This document shows, piece by piece, positions 50,374 to 59,056 of a stretch of DNA of 64,000 nt. Source of the stretch: CBDDEH01 sp965226865 (lineage in GTDB: Bacteria; Chloroflexota; Dehalococcoidia; Lucifugimonadales; JAGWBF01); contig CBDDEH010000003.1 in the NCBI GenBank assembly GCA_965226865.1, positions 62,001 through 126,000 of the forward strand. The letters are read 5' to 3'. The position numbers and the translations under genes were made by a program. Position 1 is the stretch's first letter, and each line of letters opens with the position of its first letter. A model generated the notes under the pieces. That model saw only the letters and a list, made by a program, of their open reading frames with translations. It did no database searches and had not been told where the DNA came from.

Positions 50374-51246
50374 ATGAAAACTGTCACCTACCAAATTGGC
50401 TGGTGTGCTCACACCCTTTGGTTGGCGATTCGTTCTTTGGTCGCGGCCGGTGGCACCGATCTGGCCGCTTCCATAGCCTATTACTTCCTCTTGTCGTTGC
50501 TTCCCTTCCTTGCACTGGTTGTTCTGATCTCCACAGCGTTCGCGGAACTGGATGCTGTCCGCGTCCACCTTTCCGAGCTGCTAGAGATTTATTTCCCAGC
50601 CTCCCAAGAATTTTTGAACTCCGCCATAACTCCGCTCTTGGACAAAAGGCCGGTGGTCGGGGCAATTTCGATCATCGGCTTAATGTGGGGCGCCAACGGG
50701 CTACTCCTTGCTACCAATAGGACCGTCAATCGGGCTTTTGGCAGTCAGCAAGGGAGGATATTGGGAATGACTTTTACTCAAATTGGTCTTGCTGTAGGAG
50801 TGATGATGTTGTTCCTGGGCTCAATCGCTATCAATGGGCTATTGCGCGTCGCCGTGGATGCGGCCGATGAGTTCTCGGCGTCGAACCCGGTCCTAGGGGA
50901 GCTTACCGGTCAGCTTATTAGGGTCTTGTTCGCCGTCGTACCGCCATTCGCGACATTTCTGGTGGTCGTCTTGGTTTATAAAGCAGTGCCCAACGCCCCG
51001 GTCCCCTGGCGTGATGCGGCATTTGGGGCACTGGTGGCGGCAATTTTGTTCGAAGCAGCCAAGTACCTATTTTTCTGGGTTAGCACTTCTGTAGTCCAGC
51101 AAAGTCTCATATACGGTCCACTTTCTTCGGTGGTTATACTGCTGATCTGGTCTCAAATGGCGGCTTTTATCTTTTTATTCGGAGTGTCCGTTGCCAAGGA
51201 ATCCATCCACCGTCGCCCTTTGACGCAGGTGACTGAGGCGATTTGA
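50374..51246 (+). CDS. YihY/BrkB-family membrane protein
   Basis: 290 residues with about six helices. The family segment DLAASIAYYFLLSLLPFLALVVLIS is clear, followed by INGLLRVAV and the conserved VPNAPVPWRDAAFGALVAAILFEAAKYLFFWV and YGPLSSVVILLIWSQMAAFIFLFGVSV. Once called RNase BN by mistake, these proteins are now seen as inner-membrane proteins of unclear, possibly transport, function. The next gene follows after 24 bases. Confidence 0.88.
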   Translation: MKTVTYQIGWCAHTLWLAIRSLVAAGGTDLAASIAYYFLLSLLPFLALVVLISTAFAELDAVRVHLSELLEIYFPASQEFLNSAITPLLDKRPVVGAISIIGLMWGANGLLLATNRTVNRAFGSQQGRILGMTFTQIGLAVGVMMLFLGSIAINGLLRVAVDAADEFSASNPVLGELTGQLIRVLFAVVPPFATFLVVVLVYKAVPNAPVPWRDAAFGALVAAILFEAAKYLFFWVSTSVVQQSLIYGPLSSVVILLIWSQMAAFIFLFGVSVAKESIHRRPLTQVTEAI

Positions 51247-51270
51247 TGTGTAACCGAGAAGGACCGTAGC

Positions 51271-52176
51271 TTGCCGACCTGGATGTTGCTAGCCCTGCTG
51301 TCCTCTGCCATTGTGGCTTCCATCAACATCCTGGACAAGCTAATAGTTGATCGTCTTACGCCCAGCATATTTTTCTTCGCTTTTTGGATAGGCGTGTACG
51401 ACTTGGTTCTTGGAACGGTCCTCGTTTCGGTAGTGAGCGTAGTGGAGTTTGATCGCACAGCATTACTGGGAGGACTACTTACCGGATCGGTTCAGGCCGT
51501 AAGCCTTATATTTTTGCTCTCCGCGTTAAAGCGCGGAATGTTATCCAGAGTTGTGCCAATTTGGTACCTATATCCACTAATAGTGGCGATAATGGCGGCG
51601 GTATTTCTGGACGAGCGTTTATCTGGCGTAGCGTGGGGCGCTGTTGTTTTAGCTGTCGTGGGAGCTGGATTTGTATCGTGGTACGGCGGTACCGCTCATC
51701 AGGGCTTTGGAAACCCCAAACCATTATTCCTGGCCCTTGCAGCAGCAACGATCGGGGCTGCGTCCATTGTTATGAGCAAGCATTTCCTTGATGGAGGTGG
51801 GTTTTGGCAATTCTACGCCGGTATCATCCTCGGATTCGGTGTTGGGATGTTGCTGATCAACCTTTTGTTGGGCGAAAGCCGTACTGCGGTATTCATGGTC
51901 CGGAACCGGAATTTCATGGCGGCTGTCACCTTACTGGTTGGGTTGGCAACGGTGGCTACTATCATCCAGTTCGGAGCAATAAACCTGGCACCAGACGTAT
52001 CTTTTGTAGCGGCGATCAACGCCATACAACCGCCCCTTGTCTTTCTTTATTCCCTAGGCTTGGCTGCTATGTCACCCAAGATATTCGGGAGCTGGGTCAT
52101 CAAAGGAACACTTCGTCCCCAAATTACCGGCATTTCAGCCATTACCGCGGCCGTGGGCATCATTTCATTCCAATGA
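51271..52176 (+). CDS. EamA/DMT-superfamily transporter
   Basis: 301 residues with about ten helices in two EamA-type halves: WMLLALLSSAIVASINILDKLIVDR starts the first, GMLSRVVPIWYLYPLIVAIMAAVFLDERLS ends it, and PLFLALAAATIGAASIVMSKHF starts the second. These proteins export metabolites or amino acids. The start may be TTG 51271 or ATG 51283. It may be cotranscribed with the YihY gene upstream. Confidence 0.8.
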   Translation: MPTWMLLALLSSAIVASINILDKLIVDRLTPSIFFFAFWIGVYDLVLGTVLVSVVSVVEFDRTALLGGLLTGSVQAVSLIFLLSALKRGMLSRVVPIWYLYPLIVAIMAAVFLDERLSGVAWGAVVLAVVGAGFVSWYGGTAHQGFGNPKPLFLALAAATIGAASIVMSKHFLDGGGFWQFYAGIILGFGVGMLLINLLLGESRTAVFMVRNRNFMAAVTLLVGLATVATIIQFGAINLAPDVSFVAAINAIQPPLVFLYSLGLAAMSPKIFGSWVIKGTLRPQITGISAITAAVGIISFQ

Positions 52177-52282
52177 TGCCCAGTTCCCACAGAGAGTACT
52201 TCCTGTGCTAATATATGACCCGCGATTCGGAGTGGCCTCTCCGCTCTTGTGATATCCATTTGTTATATGGAGGACGGTTTAT

Positions 52283-52864
52283 ATGGTTTCTATTGAGATC
52301 AACCGCGACAGTACGGCGGTCCTTATTATGGACTACCAGGTGGACGTCGTGAGGCGCAATGTTACCGAAGGCAGCGATCTTCTGGATAAAGCGGCCGCCG
52401 TCCTCAAGGCGGCCCGCCAGGCTGGCATCCCTGTGATTTATATAGTGGTGAGCTTCAGGCCAGGACATCCTGAAGTGAGTTCCAGGAACAAGATGATGTC
52501 AGCAGTCAAGAAGATCGGCGGCTTCCTAGAAGGATCCGCGGACGTAGCCATACATCCAAAGGTAGCCCCAACCCAGGAAGACGTCATCGTCACCAAAAAA
52601 CGGGTCGGAGCCTTTTATAATACTGAGCTGGAGACCATACTGAGGTCTCAGGAAGTCACGAGCCTAGTACTATTGGGTCTAGCCACGAGCGGGGTCGTTC
52701 TCTCGACGCTGCGGTGGGCTATCGACGCCGATTACACGGCTCTGGTCGTGGAAGACTGTTGTTCAGATCCTGACGAAGAGGTTCACAGGGTGCTCACTGA
52801 GAAAGTATTCAGACGACAAGCGACCATGGTAAGCTCCCATGATGTTATTCAGGCCATCAGTTAA
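52283..52864 (+). CDS. Isochorismatase-like hydrolase without the catalytic Cys
   Basis: 193 residues. VLIMDYQVDVV carries the Asp and VTKKRVGAF the Lys of the family triad. In cysteine hydrolases the third residue lies in GxxTxxCVxxT; here the segment is GLATSGVVLSTLRWAIDADY, with Gly in place of Cys, as in true isochorismatases such as EntB that need no Cys. So either an isochorismatase-type vinyl-ether hydrolase or a non-canonical member. TATGGAGGACGG provides a good ribosome site before ATG 52283. Confidence 0.85.
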   Translation: MVSIEINRDSTAVLIMDYQVDVVRRNVTEGSDLLDKAAAVLKAARQAGIPVIYIVVSFRPGHPEVSSRNKMMSAVKKIGGFLEGSADVAIHPKVAPTQEDVIVTKKRVGAFYNTELETILRSQEVTSLVLLGLATSGVVLSTLRWAIDADYTALVVEDCCSDPDEEVHRVLTEKVFRRQATMVSSHDVIQAIS

Positions 52865-52924
52865 AATAGAGGCGGTGGCCTTAATCTTTTAGGTACCGAG
52901 ATAGTAAGGGGGGTAGGTCCACTT

Positions 52925-53686
52925 GTGGCGGATTTTCTACTAGTCCACGATATAGGCCAGGGGGCATGGAGTTGGGGTAGGGTTTGGGGGTACCTTACTG
53001 CCCCGGAAGAGACACCTCCGAAGCTATCGGCTAAGCACAATATTGGCAAGGTCGTTTCGATCGACCTGCCGGGACATGGCTCTCGCGCTGAAGAGGACAC
53101 CTCGACACTGACATATGACGATTTCGCTGCAGCCGTCGCACAAGCGATTGAGGCCAATCACCTGCGTGACGTCATTCTCGCTGGACATGGCATCGCAGCT
53201 CCGATTCTCCTTCAGGCCGCCGCCAAACTTGAACAGGCGCCCATACGGATAGTGTTGTTTGCCGGGGTATTACCATACGATGGGAAAAGCCCTCTAGAAA
53301 TGCTTCCAGCGACGACAAGGCTTCTCTTCCAATTGATGACAAGGCTCAGTCGTGTCAAGGACGGAAAAGCTAAGATTCCCAAGTTCGTGATCTCCAATCT
53401 TTATTCCAACGATCTAGACACTTTCGACGCCGTCCAGATCGTCGGAAGGTTCAGTCCTATTCCGATTCAACTCCTCAGCACCAGGGTTGACTTGGGTAAA
53501 TCTGTCGGTGATTTACAAGTCACCTACGTCCCGTTGTGGAGAAACCGGTTGTTACCGCTAGACAAGCAACGTTGGATGGCTGATCGCCTAAGGGGCGTGG
53601 AGATCGTAGAGGAGGTGGACTCATGCCACGAAGTCATGATCGAGCGTCCAGACAAGGCGGCTGAAATCCTTGCCAGATACGCATAG
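52925..53686 (+). CDS. Alpha/beta-hydrolase-fold protein lacking the nucleophile Ser
   Basis: 253 residues, start GTG 52925. The fold is clear: FLLVHDIGQGAWSW (oxyanion strand/loop), VVSIDLPGHGSRAE, and the nucleophile elbow LAGHGIAAPI. In the elbow GxSxG the Ser is Gly89, so ordinary esterase chemistry is not expected. The late His is kept (DSCHEVMIERPDKA). It resembles MhpC/esterase-like members otherwise. It might have a binding role or use a different mechanism, as some cofactorless family members do. It follows the isochorismatase-like gene by 60 bases. Confidence 0.8.
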   Translation: MADFLLVHDIGQGAWSWGRVWGYLTAPEETPPKLSAKHNIGKVVSIDLPGHGSRAEEDTSTLTYDDFAAAVAQAIEANHLRDVILAGHGIAAPILLQAAAKLEQAPIRIVLFAGVLPYDGKSPLEMLPATTRLLFQLMTRLSRVKDGKAKIPKFVISNLYSNDLDTFDAVQIVGRFSPIPIQLLSTRVDLGKSVGDLQVTYVPLWRNRLLPLDKQRWMADRLRGVEIVEEVDSCHEVMIERPDKAAEILARYA

Positions 53687-53702
53687 TGCCGGGACGCCCG
53701 AT

Positions 53703-53966
53703 ATGGAAAATCAGGAATATCTGAAACGTATCAAGTCGAAAATCGAGAAGTTGACCGCAACATCGATCCAGCTTCAGCTCGACGAAGAAAACAAAACCCA
53801 GATAAGAGTGCAATGGGGTCAGGAAAGAGTCGAAGTGGTCCTAGGGTCCAACGTACTCCAATATCCTGGCTTTGCCCGAATGGCTATCGAATATGCCGTC
53901 GCTTCGATAAATCAGAAGCGAGAGATAGGACAACTGGAGTTCCACATCCTATTAGCCCGCAATTGA
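53703..53966 (+). CDS. Small protein of unknown function
   Basis: 87 residues from ATG 53703; the frame overlaps the end of the hydrolase gene if a start further up is used, which I consider unlikely. Sequence: a charged N-terminal helix (YLKRIKSKIEKLTATSIQLQLDEE) and beta-rich middle (QIRVQWGQERVEVVLGSNVLQYPGFARMAIEYAVASI). I do not recognise a family. It follows 16 bases after the hydrolase gene and may be cotranscribed. Confidence 0.6.
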   Translation: MENQEYLKRIKSKIEKLTATSIQLQLDEENKTQIRVQWGQERVEVVLGSNVLQYPGFARMAIEYAVASINQKREIGQLEFHILLARN

Positions 53967-54000
53967 CCCGACAACTCAGAGCCATAAGTCATCTCGCCTG

Positions 54001-54519
54001 TCACGTGCTAGAGACGTTCACGAATCCATAGTAAGTGTCGTTGTCCAGGACCTGTCTGAGGCCCGGTTCACTTATATTTCTGGGATTTATAGGTGTATAG
54101 TAACGGTCCGTCACGGCGAAATGCAGGTTCTCAAGGCTGACCGGCTCATTTTTACCAGCGAGAATAATCCGGAATATGATCTCCTGTATCGGCATCTCAG
54201 GCTTGATAAAATCCTCTTTTTTTGATGCCCAACTAGCAAATTCTCTGATGATCCGTTGAGTCGTCGGTGGCTTTTTCGGTGACTTGCTTTTGGCGGCACT
54301 GGGAGCACCTCGGCGGCTCTCCAGCATTGCTTCAAGAGAACGGTTGGATTGTTTGATCCGTTCTGGGTCGATAGCATAGCTGGGAGGTTCGGGAGGTGGC
54401 TCCGGCTCCTCAGGTGGAGCCTCCACCTGGACTTCTTCGATTAGAATCTCTCCGTCGATCATCTGGTCCTCGGGCTTAACGATGGCTTCCTGTCGCGTCA
54501 AATCTTCGGGTGTCGTCAA
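54001..54519 (-). CDS. Unidentified protein encoded after moeA
   Basis: 172 residues. The first third is acidic with a Pro/Glu stretch (PPEEPEPPPEPPSYAIDPER), the middle is Lys/Ser/Pro-rich, and the last third looks folded, perhaps a winged helix (MPIQEIIFRIILAGKNEPVSLENLHFAVTDRYYTPINPRNISEPGLRQVL). The start ATG overlaps the moeA stop by four bases (ATGA), so it is translated with moeA. Function unknown. Confidence 0.65.
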   Translation of the reverse strand: MTTPEDLTRQEAIVKPEDQMIDGEILIEEVQVEAPPEEPEPPPEPPSYAIDPERIKQSNRSLEAMLESRRGAPSAAKSKSPKKPPTTQRIIREFASWASKKEDFIKPEMPIQEIIFRIILAGKNEPVSLENLHFAVTDRYYTPINPRNISEPGLRQVLDNDTYYGFVNVSST

Positions 54520-55829
54520 ATCTGCACCTCTTCATTCCAGTCCAACATTTTGATCCTGACCATCTCTCCGGCATCCAACTTTTCAACGTCCTCTGGACAG
54601 ATCGCCAGACCGTTTGCTTTCGACATGGACGTCAAGATGTTGGAGCCTTGCGGGCCTGTTGGGTCAGCATAATACACGCCATCTTTCTTAGTGACCTGCA
54701 CCCTGGCGAATACTCGCCGGCCGTCTGTGTTATAGATCGGGTTAGTGAGTATACCTTCTATGGTGGGTTTGGACAACTGTACCTTGCCAAGCATCCTCAG
54801 TATGGCGGGTCTTCCGAACTCCTCGAAGGCTACCATAGCGCTAACGGGGTTGCCCGGTAACCCCAGATGTGGCACCGCCTTATTTTCCGCGCCCCGGAGC
54901 ACACCGAAAGCCAGAGGCTTGGCAGGACGCATTCGTACCGACCAGAAATCGACATCTCCCCGTTTACTTAAAACGTCCTTGACTATGTCGTAGTCTCCCT
55001 TAGACACACCAGCCGATGTTATGATGAGGTCTGATCCAGTGGCTTCAGCGATCTTGGCGTCGATCTCAGCGAAATCATCCTTGACGATACCCAACATCTT
55101 AGGGATGCCGCCGTATTTGGCCACTGAAGCAGCGATGGTGAAGCTGTTGCTGTCGTAGATATTAGCATCCTCCAGCGGCTCTCCTGGATTCGTGAGCTCG
55201 TCTCCGGTCGCCAGTATCGCGACCACCGGCCGTCTGATGACGTTGACAAGCGGAAGTCCTACCGAAGCCAGGACTCCAATCTCCGACGGTCGCAGAACGG
55301 TACCTCTTTTGAGAACTGTCTCACCCTTTGGAACGTCTTCACCGGCCGGTCGGACGTTGGCGCCCTCGGGTGGCTGATACAGAATGTCAATGGTGTCGAG
55401 AGGTTTTCCGCTCTTTTTTCTGTCGACCTCGTCGGTCTCCTCGAAGGGCACCACAGTATCGGCCCCGGGGGGAATGGGCGCCCCGGTCATGATTCTGATT
55501 GCGGTACCTTCAAGAACCTCGGTGGAAGCCGCTTGGCCCGCCGCCACGTGACCAGTTATCTTTAGGCTTTTGGGAGTACCCGGGTTTGCCCCGACGATGT
55601 CGGCGTGTCGGACCGCATAGCCGTCCATGGCCGAGTTGTCGGTAGGTGGAATCTGTAAAGTGGACACGATGTCCTCGGCCAGCACCTGACCAGTGGCCTC
55701 CAGGATCGGCTTTTCTTCGGGCTCCAGGGGGTGAAAATGAGCCATGATCCTGTCGAAGGCGTCTTCGACACTGAGCATATCGGCATGCCGGTGACCGTGA
55801 TGATGCTTATCTGTGTGAGCGGTTACCAT
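54516..55829 (-). CDS. moeA: Molybdopterin molybdenumtransferase MoeA
   Basis: 437 residues. MoeA motifs are IPPTDNSAMDGYAVR, GTAIRIMTGAPIPPGADTVVPFEE, SGGVSxGDYD-like TSAGVSKGDYDIVKDVL, FGVLRG...LGLPGNPVSAMVAFEEF. It inserts molybdate into adenylylated molybdopterin to give Moco. The N-terminus has a His-rich stretch (HTDKHHHGHRHAD) ahead of the normal LSVEDAFDRIM, a feature not typical for the family that may bind metal. A small gene of unknown function is coupled to its 3' end, and pheT lies 21 bases upstream. Confidence 0.93.
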   Translation of the reverse strand: MVTAHTDKHHHGHRHADMLSVEDAFDRIMAHFHPLEPEEKPILEATGQVLAEDIVSTLQIPPTDNSAMDGYAVRHADIVGANPGTPKSLKITGHVAAGQAASTEVLEGTAIRIMTGAPIPPGADTVVPFEETDEVDRKKSGKPLDTIDILYQPPEGANVRPAGEDVPKGETVLKRGTVLRPSEIGVLASVGLPLVNVIRRPVVAILATGDELTNPGEPLEDANIYDSNSFTIAASVAKYGGIPKMLGIVKDDFAEIDAKIAEATGSDLIITSAGVSKGDYDIVKDVLSKRGDVDFWSVRMRPAKPLAFGVLRGAENKAVPHLGLPGNPVSAMVAFEEFGRPAILRMLGKVQLSKPTIEGILTNPIYNTDGRRVFARVQVTKKDGVYYADPTGPQGSNILTSMSKANGLAICPEDVEKLDAGEMVRIKMLDWNEEVQI

Positions 55830-55850
55830 ATCTCTTCGCCGATAATACTG

Positions 55851-58259
55851 CTAGCTCCGTAGCTCTGCTCCGACTTCCTTTTCGAGGGTGCCAATTATAC
55901 TCTGGAGAGACCGGTCCACTTCCTCCGCCTTTAGTGTCTTGTCCGGAGACTGGAAGTAGATGTGAAATGCTAGAGAGCGTTTCCCTTCCGGCGTGTTTTT
56001 GCCCGAGTAAACGTCGAATAGCGACGTCTTCGTTACCAGGCGATCCTGGTTTATCAAGTCCTGGATGCCGGCGACGGAGATATTTTGGCCCACTAGGATG
56101 GATAGATCCCTAGTGGCGGCAGGGAAGCAGCCGATGGATTCATACCGTTTACCCACCTCTGGGAGAGCTTCAAGAAGCGATTCCACGTCCAGGTCGAACA
56201 ACGCTACGGGGCCCGCCTCAATCTCAAAGCTCTCCAGCACCGCCGGATGGACTTCTCCAACAATCCCCAGCCTTGTGTCGTCAGCTAGAATACCGGCGCA
56301 TCTACCCGGATGCATGGTTGGGTCTTCAACAGGCTCATATAAGACCGATACGCCAAGCTCCTGGAATAGGCTTTCCATGATCCCTTTTGCATCGTAAAAC
56401 CCCAGGTCTCCTTTGTGAGCGAGCCAGTGGGCCTCGTCTATAGGTCCGGACAGAACACCGGCTACCCGTTCCTTTTCTAACGGTAACTGGCCCCGGTCCC
56501 TTGCCAGGTACACCCGACCCGACTCGAAGATTTTGATGGGACCGTGTTCGTGGGAACGGTTCGTCGCCATGGTGGATAACAGGCTGCCCCTGAGCGCAGT
56601 CCTCATATACTCCTGCTGCGCGCTCATGGGGTTGGCTATCTTTAACGGGTTGTTTCCGTTCTCGAAAGTCCTCGCCTTTTGCATGTCGTCCAAAGAACTT
56701 ACGGGATAACCAATGACTTCCTGCAGTCCGCATCCTACTAGAAGTTCCTTCACCTGCTCTCGTAGATCGTGGAGAGGTTGGGGGTTACGGTGGGGAATCG
56801 GGGTGGAAATGGTCGTAGTTGGGACCTCTTCATAGCCAACAATGCGGGCGACCTCCTCTACCAGATCGTCCTCGATGTTGACGTCGCTACGCCAGTACGG
56901 CACCTCGACAGTCAGGGAATTTTCGCCGGCGGTTTCGTAGGTGAATCCCAGGGATGCTAGAGCGCGCTTCACCTGCTCCATAGAGAAGCTGATGCCCAAA
57001 ACTTTCTCCAGCCTGCTGAGGGTGAGCACCACTTTAGGCGTCTTATATTGGTCTTTGCCTGGGAATACGTCGATGATTCCGCTGGCTACGATCCCTCCGG
57101 CGATATCGCGTATCAGGCTAGTAGCCCGGCGTAGCGCGATCGGCGGCAACTCCACTCGAAGGCTCTTCTCGAATCGGACCGACGCTTCGGTAGAGATACG
57201 TAGGGCCTGGGCGGTCTTACGGTTGTTGATGGGGTTGAAATTGGCTGACTCCAGTAACACCCTGGTCGTCCTCTCGGTCATTTCGGTGTGGGCGGCGCCC
57301 ATTACTCCACCCAGGGCCACGGCGTCTTCGGCATCGGCTATTACCAGCATGGACTCGGTCAACTTTCGCTCCTGGCCGTCTAGGGAGACCAATACTTCGC
57401 CTGGACGCGCCCTGCGGACGATTATCCTGTGTCCTTTGAGGGTATCGAAGTCAAAGGCGTGCAATGGTTGACCGTACTCCAACATCACATAGTTGGTGAT
57501 GTCAACTACGTTGTTGATAGGCCTCATACCCGCTTTGAGGAGCCTGTCCTGCATCCACTTGGGGGACGGGCCTACTTTAACCCCGGTAATCAGACTCGCC
57601 GTGTAGCGGGGACACAGATCGGAGTCTGCGATCTCTAACGATGTTTGGGTTTCTATTGGCTCCCCATCTTTCGGATAGGAGGCATCAGGCTCTGTAAGGG
57701 GCGCGTCGGTCAGCGCGGCTACTTCGCGGGCCACTCCCAACACCGAGTAGCAGTCCGGGCGGTTGGGCGTCACATCCAGGTCGAGGACTTGGTCACCCAG
57801 ATAGTCTGAGAGGGGTATGCCGACCGGTGCGTCGTCGGGTAAGACTATGATGCCCTGATGGTCCTCACCGGTCCCCAGTTCCAGCTCAGAGCAGATCATG
57901 CCCCGAGACTCGATGCCCCGTATTTTGGCTGCTTTGAGGGTCTCTATTTTTCCACTGTGGGTGTTGAAAAGCTCGGCGCCGACTTTGGCGAAGGCGATCT
58001 TCTGCTTCTCGGCTACGTTGGGGGCGCCGCAAACGACTTGCATCTGCTCACCACCCATATCAACAGTGCACAGGCGTAGCCGGTCGGCGTTGGGATGGGG
58101 CTCGACCTTTGTTACGTAGCCCACGTAGCAATTCGTCCAGCCGCCGATGGTTATGATCTCTCCCACCTCGGTGCCGGCCATGGTGATGCGGTGAGCCAGC
58201 TCCTCCACGGGCAACTCGATATCTACGTACTCTCTAAGCCAGGAAACAGGGACTTTCAA
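55851..58259 (-). CDS. pheT: Phenylalanine--tRNA ligase beta subunit
   Basis: 802 residues, full length. It starts MKVPVSWLREYVDIELPVEEL, has the tRNA-binding OB domain (GYVTKVEPHPNADRLRLCTVDMGG), the B3/4 editing domain (RYTASLITGVKVGPSP, NVVDITNYVMLEYGQPLHAFD), B5 and the C-terminal ferredoxin-like anticodon-binding domain (AATRDLSILVGQNISVAGIQDLI). It forms the alpha2beta2 enzyme with PheS, whose gene lies upstream; a CADD-like gene is inserted between the two. Confidence 0.97.
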   Translation of the reverse strand: MKVPVSWLREYVDIELPVEELAHRITMAGTEVGEIITIGGWTNCYVGYVTKVEPHPNADRLRLCTVDMGGEQMQVVCGAPNVAEKQKIAFAKVGAELFNTHSGKIETLKAAKIRGIESRGMICSELELGTGEDHQGIIVLPDDAPVGIPLSDYLGDQVLDLDVTPNRPDCYSVLGVAREVAALTDAPLTEPDASYPKDGEPIETQTSLEIADSDLCPRYTASLITGVKVGPSPKWMQDRLLKAGMRPINNVVDITNYVMLEYGQPLHAFDFDTLKGHRIIVRRARPGEVLVSLDGQERKLTESMLVIADAEDAVALGGVMGAAHTEMTERTTRVLLESANFNPINNRKTAQALRISTEASVRFEKSLRVELPPIALRRATSLIRDIAGGIVASGIIDVFPGKDQYKTPKVVLTLSRLEKVLGISFSMEQVKRALASLGFTYETAGENSLTVEVPYWRSDVNIEDDLVEEVARIVGYEEVPTTTISTPIPHRNPQPLHDLREQVKELLVGCGLQEVIGYPVSSLDDMQKARTFENGNNPLKIANPMSAQQEYMRTALRGSLLSTMATNRSHEHGPIKIFESGRVYLARDRGQLPLEKERVAGVLSGPIDEAHWLAHKGDLGFYDAKGIMESLFQELGVSVLYEPVEDPTMHPGRCAGILADDTRLGIVGEVHPAVLESFEIEAGPVALFDLDVESLLEALPEVGKRYESIGCFPAATRDLSILVGQNISVAGIQDLINQDRLVTKTSLFDVYSGKNTPEGKRSLAFHIYFQSPDKTLKAEEVDRSLQSIIGTLEKEVGAELRS

Positions 58260-58341
58260 GCGTGAAACCTCAATTCAGCACTCGGGAAATAGGATACCGA
58301 AATGGTTCCTCAATAGGAGCGTAGCGACGCTGGACAATTGC

Positions 58342-59022
58342 CTACTTTGCTCCGGCAACCCCTCGCAGGTCGTTAACGCCGTCTAGAAAACCCCACCAAG
58401 CGTCCAAACTGGCGTCCAGGGCCGATTCTACTGCGGCCTCATCATCGGAGTTGGTGGTGGCGCCGATGGCTTCGGCTTCGGCCGAGGAATGCTCCTGGTC
58501 GATCTCCGCGTGCACGTTGAAAAAGGCCAGGGACGAATCATCAGTTACACCATAACGGTCCCGGAGGCCCGCCTCTTTTTCCACAGCGATTTTCGGCACC
58601 TGAGCCTCATAGGCGTAGATGGCTGCCAGGCCCTCCTGGAAAGACCCGCTAGAGCAGATTTCGGTATAGCTATCGAGGAGTGCCTGGGTATTTGGGTGTG
58701 AATGGGCCGACTCTACTTCATCGTTGGTCATGCCCAGTCCGGCGGCGAAATCCAGCCACAATGCGGGATGGTTCGGGGCGCCGTGCTCCTCATCCCAAAG
58801 ATTTCCCAGGATGATTTTACGAACCTGGGCGTCGGGACAGCGTGAGTGGACGGCGCTCAAGAACCGTGGAAAGCTTTTCTCGAAGTGGTAATACTGGCCT
58901 GCGTATATTCGCAGGTCGTCCAGACTAAGCTTTCCCTCTTTCCAGTCCTGGTAGAAGGGATGAGTTAGAAGACTCTTGGCCGCGACTTGCTTGTTGAGCC
59001 GGTCCAGTAGCTGCTGGTTCAT
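58342..59022 (-). CDS. CADD/TenA-fold diiron protein, candidate self-sacrificing p-aminobenzoate synthase
   Basis: 226 residues, heme-oxygenase-like diiron fold. Every position known from Chlamydia CADD is present at a constant offset of three: ligands Glu78, His85, Glu139, His171, Asp175, His178 (CADD 81, 88, 142, 174, 178, 181), the cannibalised Tyr24 (CADD Tyr27, in HPFYQDW) and Lys149 (CADD Lys152). CADD makes p-aminobenzoate for folate from its own tyrosine with O2 and a metal cofactor. A PqqC- or TenA-type role is less likely given these matches. The gene lies between pheT and pheS, so it is expressed with aromatic-amino-acid tRNA charging genes. Confidence 0.82.
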   Translation of the reverse strand: MNQQLLDRLNKQVAAKSLLTHPFYQDWKEGKLSLDDLRIYAGQYYHFEKSFPRFLSAVHSRCPDAQVRKIILGNLWDEEHGAPNHPALWLDFAAGLGMTNDEVESAHSHPNTQALLDSYTEICSSGSFQEGLAAIYAYEAQVPKIAVEKEAGLRDRYGVTDDSSLAFFNVHAEIDQEHSSAEAEAIGATTNSDDEAAVESALDASLDAWWGFLDGVNDLRGVAGAK

Positions 59023-59056
59023 TAATCCTGGCCTCCCATTAAATTTACTCGATGGA

